From NCBI RefSeq assembly GCF_000003605.2, contig NW_003115454.1, positions 104,041-127,219 on the forward strand: 23,179 nucleotides of DNA. Direction: 5' to 3'. This document shows, one piece after another, positions 11,551 through 20,848 of the stretch. The translations under genes and the position numbers were made by a program. The stretch comes from Saccoglossus kowalevskii. Lineage: Eukaryota > Hemichordata > Enteropneusta > Harrimaniidae. Positions within the stretch are counted from its first letter, which is position 1. Each line of letters opens with the position of its first letter. The notes under the pieces were generated by a model, which had not been told where the DNA came from, did not search any database, and was given only the letters and a program-made list of their open reading frames with translations.

Positions 11551-14516
11551 AAGTTGAAGAAGCTTGGCTGGATTTGAAGCAAATAATCCCTATATCCTAA
11601 TGAAATATATCAAACAATCACCTAAAATGAAATGATAATTTTCAGCAGAATATCATTTATTTTTATTAGATTAGTCTATTGTACAATTATTCTACAGTCT
11701 ATGGTTTTACTACCGGTATACTGAAGCGTGTTCAGTAATCGCCTCTTTATAGACAAAAAAAATGTATCTGTTAAAAAAATGGTGCAATGACATTTTTTTA
11801 AATAGATACAGATACACTCACAAAAACCAAAGAATTTTGAATATATCATTATTATTTTAACAATACTTCAAATCTCACAACAATCCTTGCTATCCCTTGT
11901 CCTAACCCTAAATTCTCATCTAGTACTGTCTAATCTTTTGATCTTTTCTTAATTAAAAATGATGAGACTACTGTAAACATACTATTATCATTTAATTATT
12001 AATATTTAATCCCACAATTCAACTGGAACTTCTTGAATTATGAAATATATATAAATATAGTTATAAATGTAATTGAAATAGATAAAATATTTGCATTTAT
12101 GAATATAGATAAATTGTTATGCATGTAGATGTGGAGATTATATTATAACATTGCAGATAGAAGGTTTAATATTGACATGTTACAACATTGTAATATACAC
12201 CTGTCAGTCTACAGACACATTCCTTGGATTGAAGTGAAAAGGTATTGATGACAGTTGTCATGGTGACAGACAGAATGTGGAGAGGATAGCTGAAATGCAA
12301 ATGGTGACACTGTAGCAAACAATCAACATAATGGAGCAAAGTAAACTAACCAGTAAGAAGAAATGTAATAAAGAGGTAATTATTGTAAATGAAATAACAC
12401 AAGCTACTAGTACTCAGGAGAGTTGCAGGAAGCTGTGGCATGCAGTGCAAAAAATACAGCTTTTAACACAGGACCTACAAGCAGTATCTCATCAAAATAA
12501 TAAAATAAAAATATGTGGTTTTGGTAATTCATGGGGATGAAATTACAACCTAACTTTACAACGATTTTAGTAATATCTAATAAATGAAACACAAATTAAA
12601 AGTGTTGTGTTTAATATAGGATGCACACACCACATGTACAATTACATTGTTTACAGTGCAAATATAGGAACAGCTAGGAATACTTTTCATTTTTATGCTA
12701 GAGGTAAAGTAATTTAGAGATAATTATAAGAATATTTTTAAATGTAAAACTACTGAAAGAAAATAAATCTTCTGAACAGTATTCAGCAAACAAATAATTA
12801 ACAGCCCATTTAACATATGACAAAAACATGAGTAAGATTGAACATTGCAAAATAAAATAAAAAGAACTATCGGTACTTGGAAATTCCTATAAGAACATGC
12901 CATGTTTTCTCAAGAGAAAAATTTAAATTAATGTTATTTAATTTAATATTTACTGCTCAAGATTCCAGACATCATTTGATCAAATTAGTTCAACAGAGAC
13001 AGTTAAGTTTCATGACATGATTCATAATATTAAATGAAATATACATTGTATGTCACTATGGCAACTAGCTAATAATCAAAATGTAAATTTAATTTAATGA
13101 ACCATCAAATCTGCACACAGTGAATATTTCTCCTTTTATATCTATCCTCAGTTTCATAACAAACTACATTGGTCTGGCATGCAGTGATGAAGAAGATAGC
13201 AGATAGCCAGTCAAAACGATCAACCACCTGCATTTCCATTTTTTTGTTCTTACTTGAAAACAAAATTCCATCACAAGCATGAGAAATATTATGAGGACAA
13301 TCAGGAGGTATCAGGTGGCTTAGATAAATTTCTCGTCTCATCTCACTTGTAAAGAAAGTGATTTGTATTTATTCTCTGAATTGATGGTGCATTTTATATT
13401 TACTGCCAGTAAAAACATATGGATGTATACGTCCTCATACTGTGGCATTTTAAAGGGCAGTGGTGGTCGCACCACATTCTATCCAAAATTGGACGCATAG
13501 TTACGTACAAATTTGAACATGTTAATTCACAATCCTGTGTCAACTAACAAGTATCCTGTGCACTTCAACAAGCTATCAGTTCTCACAAAGTGACATCTAT
13601 CAGTGAATAGATCTAAGTCAATAGATTTGGTTTTATTGTAGCACATATTAATCCTGTAATGGGATTGACAGATTTTAGGGTTCAATCCCAGGTAGAATGT
13701 GAACTCTGGTGTCCCAATTCTTGAGCAGGTGGGAGTAGTTTATACAATAGGAGTACTTATAACCACTCTACTCTGGTAGACAATCCATTGTAACTAAGAT
13801 ATGTGACATTCATTAAAATACACATGGCCGAACAGTTACTTTTAAATCCATGAGTGAAAACTCTTTATAGTGATTTACTTTCAACAGTTTTATTTAATAG
13901 ACTGAGCTCTCGCTATGTAAACTGAAAACCTGTCTAAAGACCTTTCCAGTACATTTTCTAATGGTTTTTGTAATGAATGCAATATATAAACTCAACAAAT
14001 GGAAATTATTTATAGTTTTGCTATATACAGTTTTCACATACATTATATATTATAAATGAACCTATAACCTTTTGTCCATTTTAACATTCTGTCAATTTAA
14101 TGCCAAACTAATAAAAAAATAAGATATAAAAAAAAAGATTGAAATAAAATTTGAGCAGAAATAATGCTAAGGAACCATAATGACTAAAGCATGCCTTGTG
14201 TAATATGCATGTTTTATAATAAAATATGAAATGTGTTAATGTTGAAAATAGTCACAGACTGCTACATATCACTGTTAACTTATTTGCCACACCTAATAAT
14301 TAAAATCCATCCATTTTTCTAAAAGTTTGCCTTTTGTGTTACAGAATGGAATATTGCTTAATTACAACTTTAAAGAACATTTTACATTTTTTTTAGTTTT
14401 GTATATGGTATTATATGTGGAAAAAAAATATATTAAATGAGATAAATAATATTAGTATATGAATGAAAATTATTTTAAGCACATATTAGGCCATGCAATA
14501 TGTGTTTTATAACACA

Positions 14517-14735
14517 TTACACGTAGAATTGCCAGAGGAACGTGCATAGATCGTCTGTCGTCTTATTCTTGACGTCTGCTAGCAGTGTCCTGATTTCTTT
14601 ACAAAACGATGTAAAAACGCTTCTAGAAAACCTGATTGCGTTCTTCGTCTTCGGTGAATCTTTATTTTCTACTAGTGTGCAAAGTTCTTCTGAACTGAAG
14701 CTAAATCGTCCAGTCTTTCGAGGCGGACTATCGAT
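14517..14735 (-). pseudogene. Crypton-type tyrosine recombinase fragment (DUF3504-like N-terminal domain)
   Basis: An uninterrupted minus-strand frame of about 70 residues runs from a stop at 14736-14738 to a stop at 14517-14519. It reads PPRKTGRFSFSSEELCTL, VENKDSPKTKNAIRFSRSVF, TSFCKEIRTLL and then TTDDLCTFLWQFYV. The order F-EEL--LVENKDS--TK-A---S--VF--FC and later L--FL--FYV fits the SAM-like core-binding domain that precedes the catalytic domain in Crypton recombinases and the host proteins derived from them. The family then normally continues with VE-R and a catalytic part containing R..H-R..Y, but here a stop follows FYV directly. Either this is a truncated relic or the exon ends near this point. 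It lies inside the inferred intron of gene 2, on the same strand. The overlapping plus-strand open frame is a shadow. Confidence 0.6.
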
Positions 14736-14756
14736 TTAGTTTATGTACTAGTCTCC

Positions 14757-14786
14757 CCAGGGAACTACATGTAGTAATTTCCCTGG
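14757..14786. repeat. Cruciform-type inverted repeat beside the Crypton-like fragment
   Basis: Arms ccagggaa (14757-14764) and ttccctgg (14779-14786) flank the central palindrome ctacatgtag. It lies about 20 bases upstream, in the reading direction, of the Crypton-type frame. Confidence 0.75.
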
Positions 14787-15054
14787 CACTACTATGGTAA
14801 TTTAGCCCATAACACGGGATCCTGTGTTGACCAATTACAGTAAAGTATTAACGATTGATGTGTTATAATAACTACTATGACATTCTCTGTTTTTGTACAC
14901 TGTATTACCGTATGTTGTGTGGATATATTTAATATTTACATATCTAGTTAGATCTGTCTTGGAATATCTATTATTGAAACTTGAACTTGAAACTTGATTT
15001 ATAAAAGTCCAGTGTGGATACTACTTTGTTGAGGTAACTATTGTCTGCATGCCT

Positions 15055-15129
15055 TAGGCTATAATTAAAAGGACACCTAGCTGTTTATATAGCCTAGATT
15101 GCCACCAATTCAGAAAAAAAAAAAAAAAC
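15055..15129. repeat. Hairpin followed by an A-rich run
   Basis: taggctata (15055-15063) and tatagccta (15088-15096) are inverted copies; a run of about 15 A follows at 15114-15128. This could be the 3' end of a retroposed sequence, but no tRNA-like head or target duplication was found. Confidence 0.4.
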
Positions 15130-15557
15130 AGTTATATTGTGGTTTTCACTCTAAGTTTGGCAGCCTTCTCAAAATGCCCTCAATTCTGAGCATAGATAAA
15201 TTGGGGCATTGACTTTGAATTCATAATTTAAGTTAGCCATACAAATAACATGTTCACTGAATATCTTTAAGCCTGATTGCGTTTAAATGCAATGATATTG
15301 ACAATAGTGCTCTTGACAATGTGATTAGATTAAAGGTTGAATGTTTGCTTTTATAGTGTATCAACAGAAAGGAAATCAATAACTATTAGGATGAATATAT
15401 AACAACCCTTTCTCACAATTGAGGCTATTGCTTTACTACGAGTTGGGTTACTAAATAATTACTAAACCTAGTAGACATGACAGACATGAACCTGCCATTG
15501 GTCTTATCTACCCTGACCACCATATCAGATCAACCACCCGGCAACCAGCAATAAATA

Positions 15558-15635
15558 CAGAATGTCAGGTGACCAGTAACCTGGCAACAAGCATTGCAGA
15601 ATGTCAGGTGACAAGTAACCTAGCAACCACTAATA
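15558..15635. repeat. 39-bp minisatellite (two copies) with X-box-like palindromes
   Basis: Copies at 15558-15596 and 15597-15635 both begin cagaatgtcaggtgac and include GTAACC-T-GGCAAC (15576-15588) or GTAACC-T-AGCAAC (15615-15627). A degenerate partial copy (gcaaccagcaataaatacag) precedes them. GTNACC-n-GGNAAC is the consensus of RFX-factor X-boxes, so these may be binding sites or a coincidence of repeat sequence. Confidence 0.85.
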
Positions 15636-15924
15636 CTTAGCATCAGATGTACATTTTTATTTTTATCCAATATGTTTTTTAATTTATTTTACTTACTGCG
15701 TTAAATGCTGGAAATTCTTTTTAAATTTTTCTATTTTTTTTGTGGTATTAGAACAAATTGTATAATTAACTTGTCAGCTACAAAAATACAAGCCCACATA
15801 TTTTTTTTTCCACAATAATTAGAGGTAAATGATAAATTAACTGTTTGATTTAGAACTAATTGAAAACATAAGAAATGATTGTTTTTCACAGCAATTTTCA
15901 TTAGATAAATTGTAAAAAAAATTA

Positions 15925-16129
15925 TACTGTAATTTTGTGTAAAAGGGTTAATTATTCACTGGGTTTTAATTTTGCTTATTTCACTTACTGGAAAATGCAC
16001 TAAATTAAAACACAGTGAATATGTAAAATTTAGCATAGAACACATTATCTAAATGATAAAACCATGAATATGCCTGAAATGGTTAATCAGCAAAATTTAA
16101 ACCTAGTGAAAATTAGTCATTTTACAGTA
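15925..16129 (-). mobile_element. TA-flanked MITE, copy 1 (inverted relative to copy 2)
   Basis: About 205 bp beginning TACTGTAA and ending TTTTACAGTA. Its reverse complement follows copy 2 at 19964-20149 almost base for base, with shared words such as catttcaggcatattca, ggttttatcatttag and taatgtgttctatgctaaat. It differs by indels, including about 10 extra bases near its left end. CTGTAAA...TTTACAG ends bordered by TA suggest a Tc1/mariner-type non-autonomous element. No coding capacity. Confidence 0.85.
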
Positions 16130-18023
16130 TCCTTGGAAGAACAAAACGCCCAAGTTCAAATGAAGGTCAAGTATTTGAAGTATTTTAAAAACCGAATAAG
16201 ATAAGACTACCTTTAAGTAGAATACTAAATCATTCTTTCAGCACAATACAAACATATATTGGTATTTTAATACAGCGAACAAACACTCAAGTTGACCAAC
16301 AAACAGCTTTTGAAAGACAATTGTTACCAGTAGATTTATGAGATGTGTGTTGAAAAGAAAACTAAGGTTGAATTAATTTAATTATAAAATTGATATTGTT
16401 CTCAAGTTTTATTATCAACAAATAAACTGAAATGTTTTGAATAGGTACAGGAAAAGTGCATGATTGTTGGTGTTTCAGGACAAGTTAAAAAATAAAAACA
16501 ACTTAACTTTAAATAAATCACTAATAATATAAATAGTTTATCAACAAAATTAACATATCGCCCACATACAATGATATTTAAAGGGTGACCAAATAATGAT
16601 TTTTATTTATTTCACCTTTTTGGCAATATCTTTACTTTTTGTGAATTCATTTCACAAGTTATAAATGAAATCATTTTCTCAACGGTGACTACGATGTCAT
16701 ATTTTACCCATAATCTTTTGCTGGAGGATACTGATGTGAAATTGAATATCTAGAGAATGACAAATGCATTCTTCTACAATTGTGGAGCTGTTTCATCTGG
16801 GAGCATTATGTTGTTTTTATGTTGACTTTTCCTTTAGATGCTTGATTTTATTTCAGCAATAATTTCGCTTTCAACTCTTGGCTGTTTCATCACTGTGGAA
16901 ACATGTATAAGATATTTTCTCACAGATTGAGTCAAAATATGGTATATTACATCATCAACTTGTATGGTTACCAGCAAGATACACTGTTCTTGTGAATATC
17001 TTACAGCCATAGTGGCTGCTACTGTGTGTACATTCAATGGTTCTCTGCCAACAACAAATTTGTTTTGAAAAAAATAATTTAAATTACTGTAATCCATCAA
17101 ATTTTGTGATTTAAGGATGCTTATGCGTAAATTTTATGAAGGACCCCCGTGAATAGTCTGCTGATTACTTAAAAATTCTCTATCTGTATTATTATTTTTT
17201 ATTTAATTTTTTTTATTTAAATATATCGCAGTTTATATTGTCAGAAGTTGTTACATTTCAAATCATAATAAAAGTTAAAATTACATATCACAAAAAAATT
17301 CTGTTCTCAAAATATGTATTTTTGACAAACCAAATACATTTTCTCCTGACAATGGTTCTTAAAGACTCACTTATATATGTGCGATCTTTTTTGGGGTATA
17401 TAAATATTTGTTATTGTTATAATTATTCACTTCATTTTTTGTTTGGTATTGTTAACTATTTTGCCAAATTTTATAATTTTCCATGAATCATAACAATTCG
17501 CAAAATTAAAGCACAGTATTTAATTAATCACTTTTAGCTTTTGTTTTTCAGAAACACCAAAAAAATGTGTTTTTGTTGTTGTTTTTTGTAATGGAGGTCA
17601 CCTTAATAAATACCAGTAGTTGTTATATAACTACCGCTAATTGGTGAACCACTTGTCATACCAGTGTTAAATCATGTAACAGTGAACAAGTCCTACCTGA
17701 CACGTTGAGATTTCAAGTTAAAATCAGTGAATTCAGTTTTTTCAATGCCATTTAACAGACAACAACGTATTATCAATAAATCACTGGTGGTGTATGGCAA
17801 ACACTAATTAAAATAAAACGAACAGAGAGCTGGAAATTCTCAAGCCCGGGAACCCTAGCAACTCCGAGTGGCTACAAGTGTTATCAAAATGGCATCCCCA
17901 TAATGTTAACAATCAGGTATTCATTCCGTAACAAAAAAACGTCGCGTCAATCGAGAATGAGGACTTTTACCGCCAAGTACCCCCACTGCCAGGACTGATT
18001 ATATTATAAATGTGCCGAATTGT

Positions 18024-18125
18024 GCCAAATAGGTGTGAAGGTAAAGGTGATTCGAGTGAACAACTGCTGACTATGAATCTTTTCTCGGGACGTTATGTCG
18101 CGTCCGTGTTGTTTACCTATTTGGC
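18024..18125. repeat. Inverted 11-bp repeats in the CpG-richer stretch
   Basis: gccaaataggt at 18024-18034 and its inverse acctatttggc at 18115-18125 are separated by 80 bases. They could mark a small foldback element or paired binding sites; nothing decides between these. Confidence 0.6.
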
Positions 18126-18141
18126 AACTGTTGAAGACTTG
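18073..18141 (+). CDS. Possible first coding exon with signal-peptide-like sequence
   Basis: An ATG with A at -3 opens a 23-codon frame, MNLFSGRYVASVLFTYLATV plus EDL, that ends in phase 0 at TTG|gtatgt. The basic start and hydrophobic middle resemble a short signal peptide. The region is CpG-richer than its flanks. No following exon was identified on the plus strand, and a transcript from here would run antisense to gene 2. Chance is a real alternative. Confidence 0.2.
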
Positions 18142-18437
18142 GTATGTTTTTAGTGTTTATCCGTCATACTTGGCTGATTGAAGAATTTACTTCGCGATCA
18201 TGTGTCGTGGGTATTGCAAATGCAATGAAAAGTCACTCAACTTATGATACAGCACAGTGGAAATAAGTCAAAACATAAACACTGCCAGTGGTAACAGTCG
18301 TCTGAACCGGTGGACATTGGACACCGACCCGCGCTGACTCAAAGGAGTCGGTCGTGAGACGGTATGACATTTTAAACAATTATAGTAGTGAAGTTGTAAA
18401 TAAATTCTAATCACAACTATTGTCTACATGTGCTTAC

Positions 18438-18614
18438 CGGTACTGTCGTTTCTGTTCTCGTCACGGAACTACTATAATACGGCACATCGTACTGTGAAAG
18501 CGTCGTGCTCACATCTCGACTGCTTGATTTCGGCGAAGACGACGAATATCGAAACTTTCGTCGGGGCAAGTCATCGTCGTAGTTAACAACACACAGTGTT
18601 GGGAATTGACTCAT
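18438..18614 (-). CDS. Probable first coding exon of an unidentified gene (gene 2)
   Basis: Starting at the only in-frame ATG below an upstream stop, the exon encodes 59 residues: MSQFPTLCVVNYDDD, then a basic and very serine-rich stretch (RRKFRYSSSSPKSSSRD), then SQYDVPYYSSSVTRTETTVP. It ends in phase 0 at CCG|gtaagc, a consensus donor. The low-complexity, Ser/Thr/Tyr-rich content suggests a disordered N-terminus; no signal peptide or membrane segment is visible. The surroundings (about 18.3-18.8 kb) are CpG-richer than the rest, as at a promoter or first exon. Phase 0 fits the exon at 6728-7024, whose peptide has a similar style. I do not recognise the protein. The start is moderately supported; an upstream non-coding exon is possible. 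Confidence 0.6.
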
Positions 18615-18802
18615 TGGGAAGAAAATCCGCTGCACGACACCACAGCCTCTTACATTTTCCTGTGTTCTGTGTAAGTTGCCGTGACCAAACTGGTGTAATT
18701 TGTTGAAACTAACGGATAGCTTTCCACGGGACAACAGACACCAATACCGCGTTCCGTCGTGTTGAATGTATCGAATCAAAGTATGGGGTCACGGACTGCT
18801 TC

Positions 18803-18812
18803 ATTATAAGAA
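18803..18812 (-). promoter_or_regulatory. Weak TATA-like site upstream of gene 2
   Basis: On the minus strand cttataatga lies about 190 bases before the gene 2 ATG, at the edge of the CpG-richer stretch, and could place a start site near 18775. It is a weak match and no other core element supports it. Confidence 0.2.
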
Positions 18813-18983
18813 GGGGCGATGGGTGTCTATTGAGAGGGATATAACACAGTTGTGATTTATGGTGCTGTTACAATACAATAATATTACGCGAGCTAGTAAT
18901 AATTAATGGAATATATTTATCATTGATGCAAGTAGTTGACTAATGTTCGAAGCATACTGCAAGGAAAAAATGCAAAGCACTAC

Positions 18984-19098
18984 CCTCTATCAAAGTGAGA
19001 CGGTCCACCGGGGCTGGGCCTTTGTCCTGGCGGAGTATCAAAGACGATGGACAGGAAGCTAAGACAACTTGAAAGACAAATGCTCGTTGTCGTTCCCC
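18984..19098 (-). CDS. Possible exon of unknown product
   Basis: A GC-richer 115-bp stretch lies between a good acceptor (aaatcatttcag|GGGG) and an acceptable donor (GAGG|gtagtg) on the minus strand. Two frames are open across it. One gives GERQRAFVFQVVLASCPSS followed by LILRQDKGPAPVDRLTLIEG; the other gives a Ser/Leu-rich stretch ending TPPGQRPSPGGPSHFDR. I recognise neither. It lies upstream of the gene 2 start, so it could be an upstream exon of gene 2, part of another gene, or a repeat fragment with chance splice signals. Confidence 0.3.
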
Positions 19099-19963
19099 CT
19101 GAAATGATTTTAACTTGTTTATCACTCTTAGCAACGACATAATTAACACATCCCAATATATCAATGATATTTATATTTAAAATTGCACTCCAACTTGGAA
19201 AGTCATTACTCTCAAAACAAGCTAAAAACAAAAATTGTGTTGAAATGATGCTGCTTTAACTAAAAGATAATATGTTGCTCTTACTTTCCAACATATTCTA
19301 TTTTTAATGTACTGGAGGGTCACATTCTCTGGACTAACCTTTAAAGACACATCCTCTTCGGTGAATGTCTTTTGTTTACAAGTCTGGCTTATTTTAGGAG
19401 GCCTCTTTTTATTCTTATTCCACAGTTACTTTCTCAATATATATCCACAATCTCAATATTTGATGGTGTATATGTTGGCCTGGGCCCGGGGTGTTACCGC
19501 ACACAAGTGGGAATGTCTCTTTAAGACCAGTATCTAGGAGGGGGGATATACATAAATTATCAATTGAGGACACTGGCATGGTAATGAAATTGACCCTGTT
19601 ATTCAAATTTCTAGGTATCTATATGGGGAATATATAATCGAAATCCCACGTAAATATTGTTAAATTGTTTCTACGGAGACCAAAAGGATTGTGATATTAC
19701 ATTAAACAAATTAAATAATATTAAAACCACTGTAGTTAAATCGAATGCTCGTCTTTATTTGGTATAAACGCTGTACATGTTCACTTTGATTTACAATTAT
19801 TTCTCAGTACTTTCACTGTTATGAGGCTGCACCATTACTTTTGACTTTCACTTCCGGGTTTCACGTTTTCTGTACATAATAATATCAATTGTTTTTATTT
19901 CCGTAATAATGTAATTTAAATAAAAATCGTAAATTCGTGGGCAAGGTGTAAAACGCAATCAGC
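19099..19963. other. Intergenic stretch, no gene supported
   Basis: Between the possible exon at 18984-19098 and the MITE. The part 19300-19560 is GC-richer (ggcctgggcccggggtg) and open on both strands, but neither frame is recognised. An ETS-like word (acttccggg) lies near 19850. Confidence 0.4.
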
Positions 19964-20149
19964 TACTGTAAAATGACTAATTTTCACTGGGTTTAAATTT
20001 CGCTGATTTACCATTTCAGGCATATTCAGTGGGTTTTAAATTCACGGTTTTATCATTTAGGTAATGTGTTCTATGCTAAATTTAACGCATTTCCAGTCAG
20101 CGAAATAAGAAAAATTAAAACCCAGTGAATAATTAATCTTTTTACAGTA
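19964..20149 (+). mobile_element. TA-flanked MITE, copy 2
   Basis: A 186-bp element, TA-CTGTAAAA...TTTTACAG-TA. The two ends are inverted copies of each other for roughly 45 bases, each containing the word cactgggttt next to a gcgaaat or attt(c)gc motif. The second copy, in opposite orientation, is 3.8 kb to the left. No open frame. It probably moved with transposase supplied in trans. Confidence 0.87.
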
Positions 20150-20296
20150 TTTTATTCGTCCGTAATTTGTACAAAGATATTAATTTTTGTAAGCGTATAA
20201 AGCATTTTCCACATTAATTGTCGTCATCCGTACGCAATTTCCAATTTTGATTCTTAATCACAAATTATCAAATATATTTTAAAACACGTAAAAATG

Positions 20297-20331
20297 TAAA
20301 AAAAAAAAACAAAAAAAAAAAAAAAAAAAAA
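20297..20331. repeat. Long A-rich tract
   Basis: A run of about 33 bases made of A with one C. The word gtaaaa(a)cg/tgtaaaa recurs on both sides, so this may be simple sequence rather than a retroposon tail. Confidence 0.8.
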
Positions 20332-20470
20332 CGTTTTGTAATGTAAATGGAACTTTCATTTTATTTTTTGTAAAAACGTAAAATGTCTTTTATTTCCTGT
20401 AATCTGTACCAGCTATACCCCTTGCCCTCTAATAAGCTCAGTTACCAGTATTAAGCATTCTTATTAAGAG

Positions 20471-20516
20471 ATGTCGGGCGGCCGAGGGAAAACGTTCCGG
20501 TTACTACGCGCTGTGC
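20471..20516 (+). CDS. Possible first coding exon resembling AK3/AK4 N-terminus
   Basis: A CpG-rich ATG opens MSGGRGKTFRLLRAV and meets a consensus donor (GCTGTGC|gtgagc) in phase 1. The end of this peptide, RLLRAV, is what precedes the P-loop in AK3 and AK4 (human AK3 begins MGASARLLRAVIMG). Next expected would be an exon starting with a hydrophobic codon and then M/L-G-PPGSGKG. I could not find that exon on either strand of the window. The exon is on the plus strand, whereas the AK3 exons at 20.8-23.2 kb are on the minus strand, so it cannot be their first exon in the present order. Unspliced, the frame runs to a stop after 37 codons. Chance remains possible because the match is short. Confidence 0.4.
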
Positions 20517-20742
20517 GTGAGCATTGCTTGGAATCACGCACGCAGTACATGTTGGCTTTCATTTGCAATGCGGTTTATGTATAGATGTTATTTACTTGGT
20601 ATAAAAATGCTTACACTTTTGAAGGCTCGGTGGAATGCAGTTTTAGGCCTGCAAATGCTATTACAATATTACGTTTTGTGTATCATGTATCATGATGGTC
20701 GTAACAGTAATGATGTAAATTTGACAACAACAATTACTAATT

Positions 20743-20752
20743 TTTATTTATT
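20743..20752 (-). promoter_or_regulatory. Polyadenylation signal of the AK3-like gene
   Basis: On the minus strand two overlapping AATAAA hexamers lie about 100 bases beyond the TAA stop of the AK3-like gene, in an A-rich setting (gaaaataaataaaaatt). This is a normal 3' UTR length. The cleavage site itself cannot be read from sequence alone. Confidence 0.55.
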
Positions 20753-20848
20753 TTCTTTTTCTTTTTTTATCATCATTTCAAACCAAGAGCGGTCGTGTGT
20801 CTGAGGTTGTGATTTGTAATAAAATATCTTCAATTTGACGTCATCTTG

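Larger units (their letters stand above)
7025..18437 (-). other. Long intron of gene 2 (inferred), about 11.4 kb
   Basis: If 18438-18614 and 6728-7024 are joined, as their matching phase 0 borders allow, the space between is one intron. It contains the foldback near 8.3-8.5 kb, the modular repeat at 11.0-11.55 kb, the Crypton-type fragment at 14.5-14.7 kb, the X-box-like minisatellite at 15.56-15.64 kb and a MITE at 15.93-16.13 kb. The stretches 7.1-8.3, 8.65-11.0, 11.56-14.5 and 16.2-17.8 kb are AT-rich and show no gene I can support. Extra exons on this strand inside it cannot be excluded. Confidence 0.5.

Noticed and set aside
12331-12540. Plus-strand frame starting MEQSKLTSKKKCNK
   Set aside because: A lysine- and glutamine-rich frame in AT-rich DNA, with no splice context and no recognisable domain; likely chance.
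13105-13341. Minus-strand frame (MRREIYLSHLIPPDC...) with a consensus-like gtaagaa donor inside
   Set aside because: Only one weak acceptor is available, its phase does not fit between the two gene 2 exons, and the peptide matches no family I know.
13660-13700. ggttcaatccc, resembling a tRNA T-arm/B box, within a gggattga...tcaatccc hairpin
   Set aside because: No acceptor stem, no convincing A box and no anticodon arm can be drawn, so neither a tRNA nor a tRNA-derived SINE is supported.
14542-14739. Plus-strand frame opposite the Crypton-type fragment
   Set aside because: The minus strand gives the family-like order of motifs; the plus frame is its shadow.
19307-19537. Plus-strand frame with a hydrophobic stretch
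   Set aside because: Hydrophobicity comes from T-rich sequence; the opposite strand is equally open, and no splice context or family match is seen.
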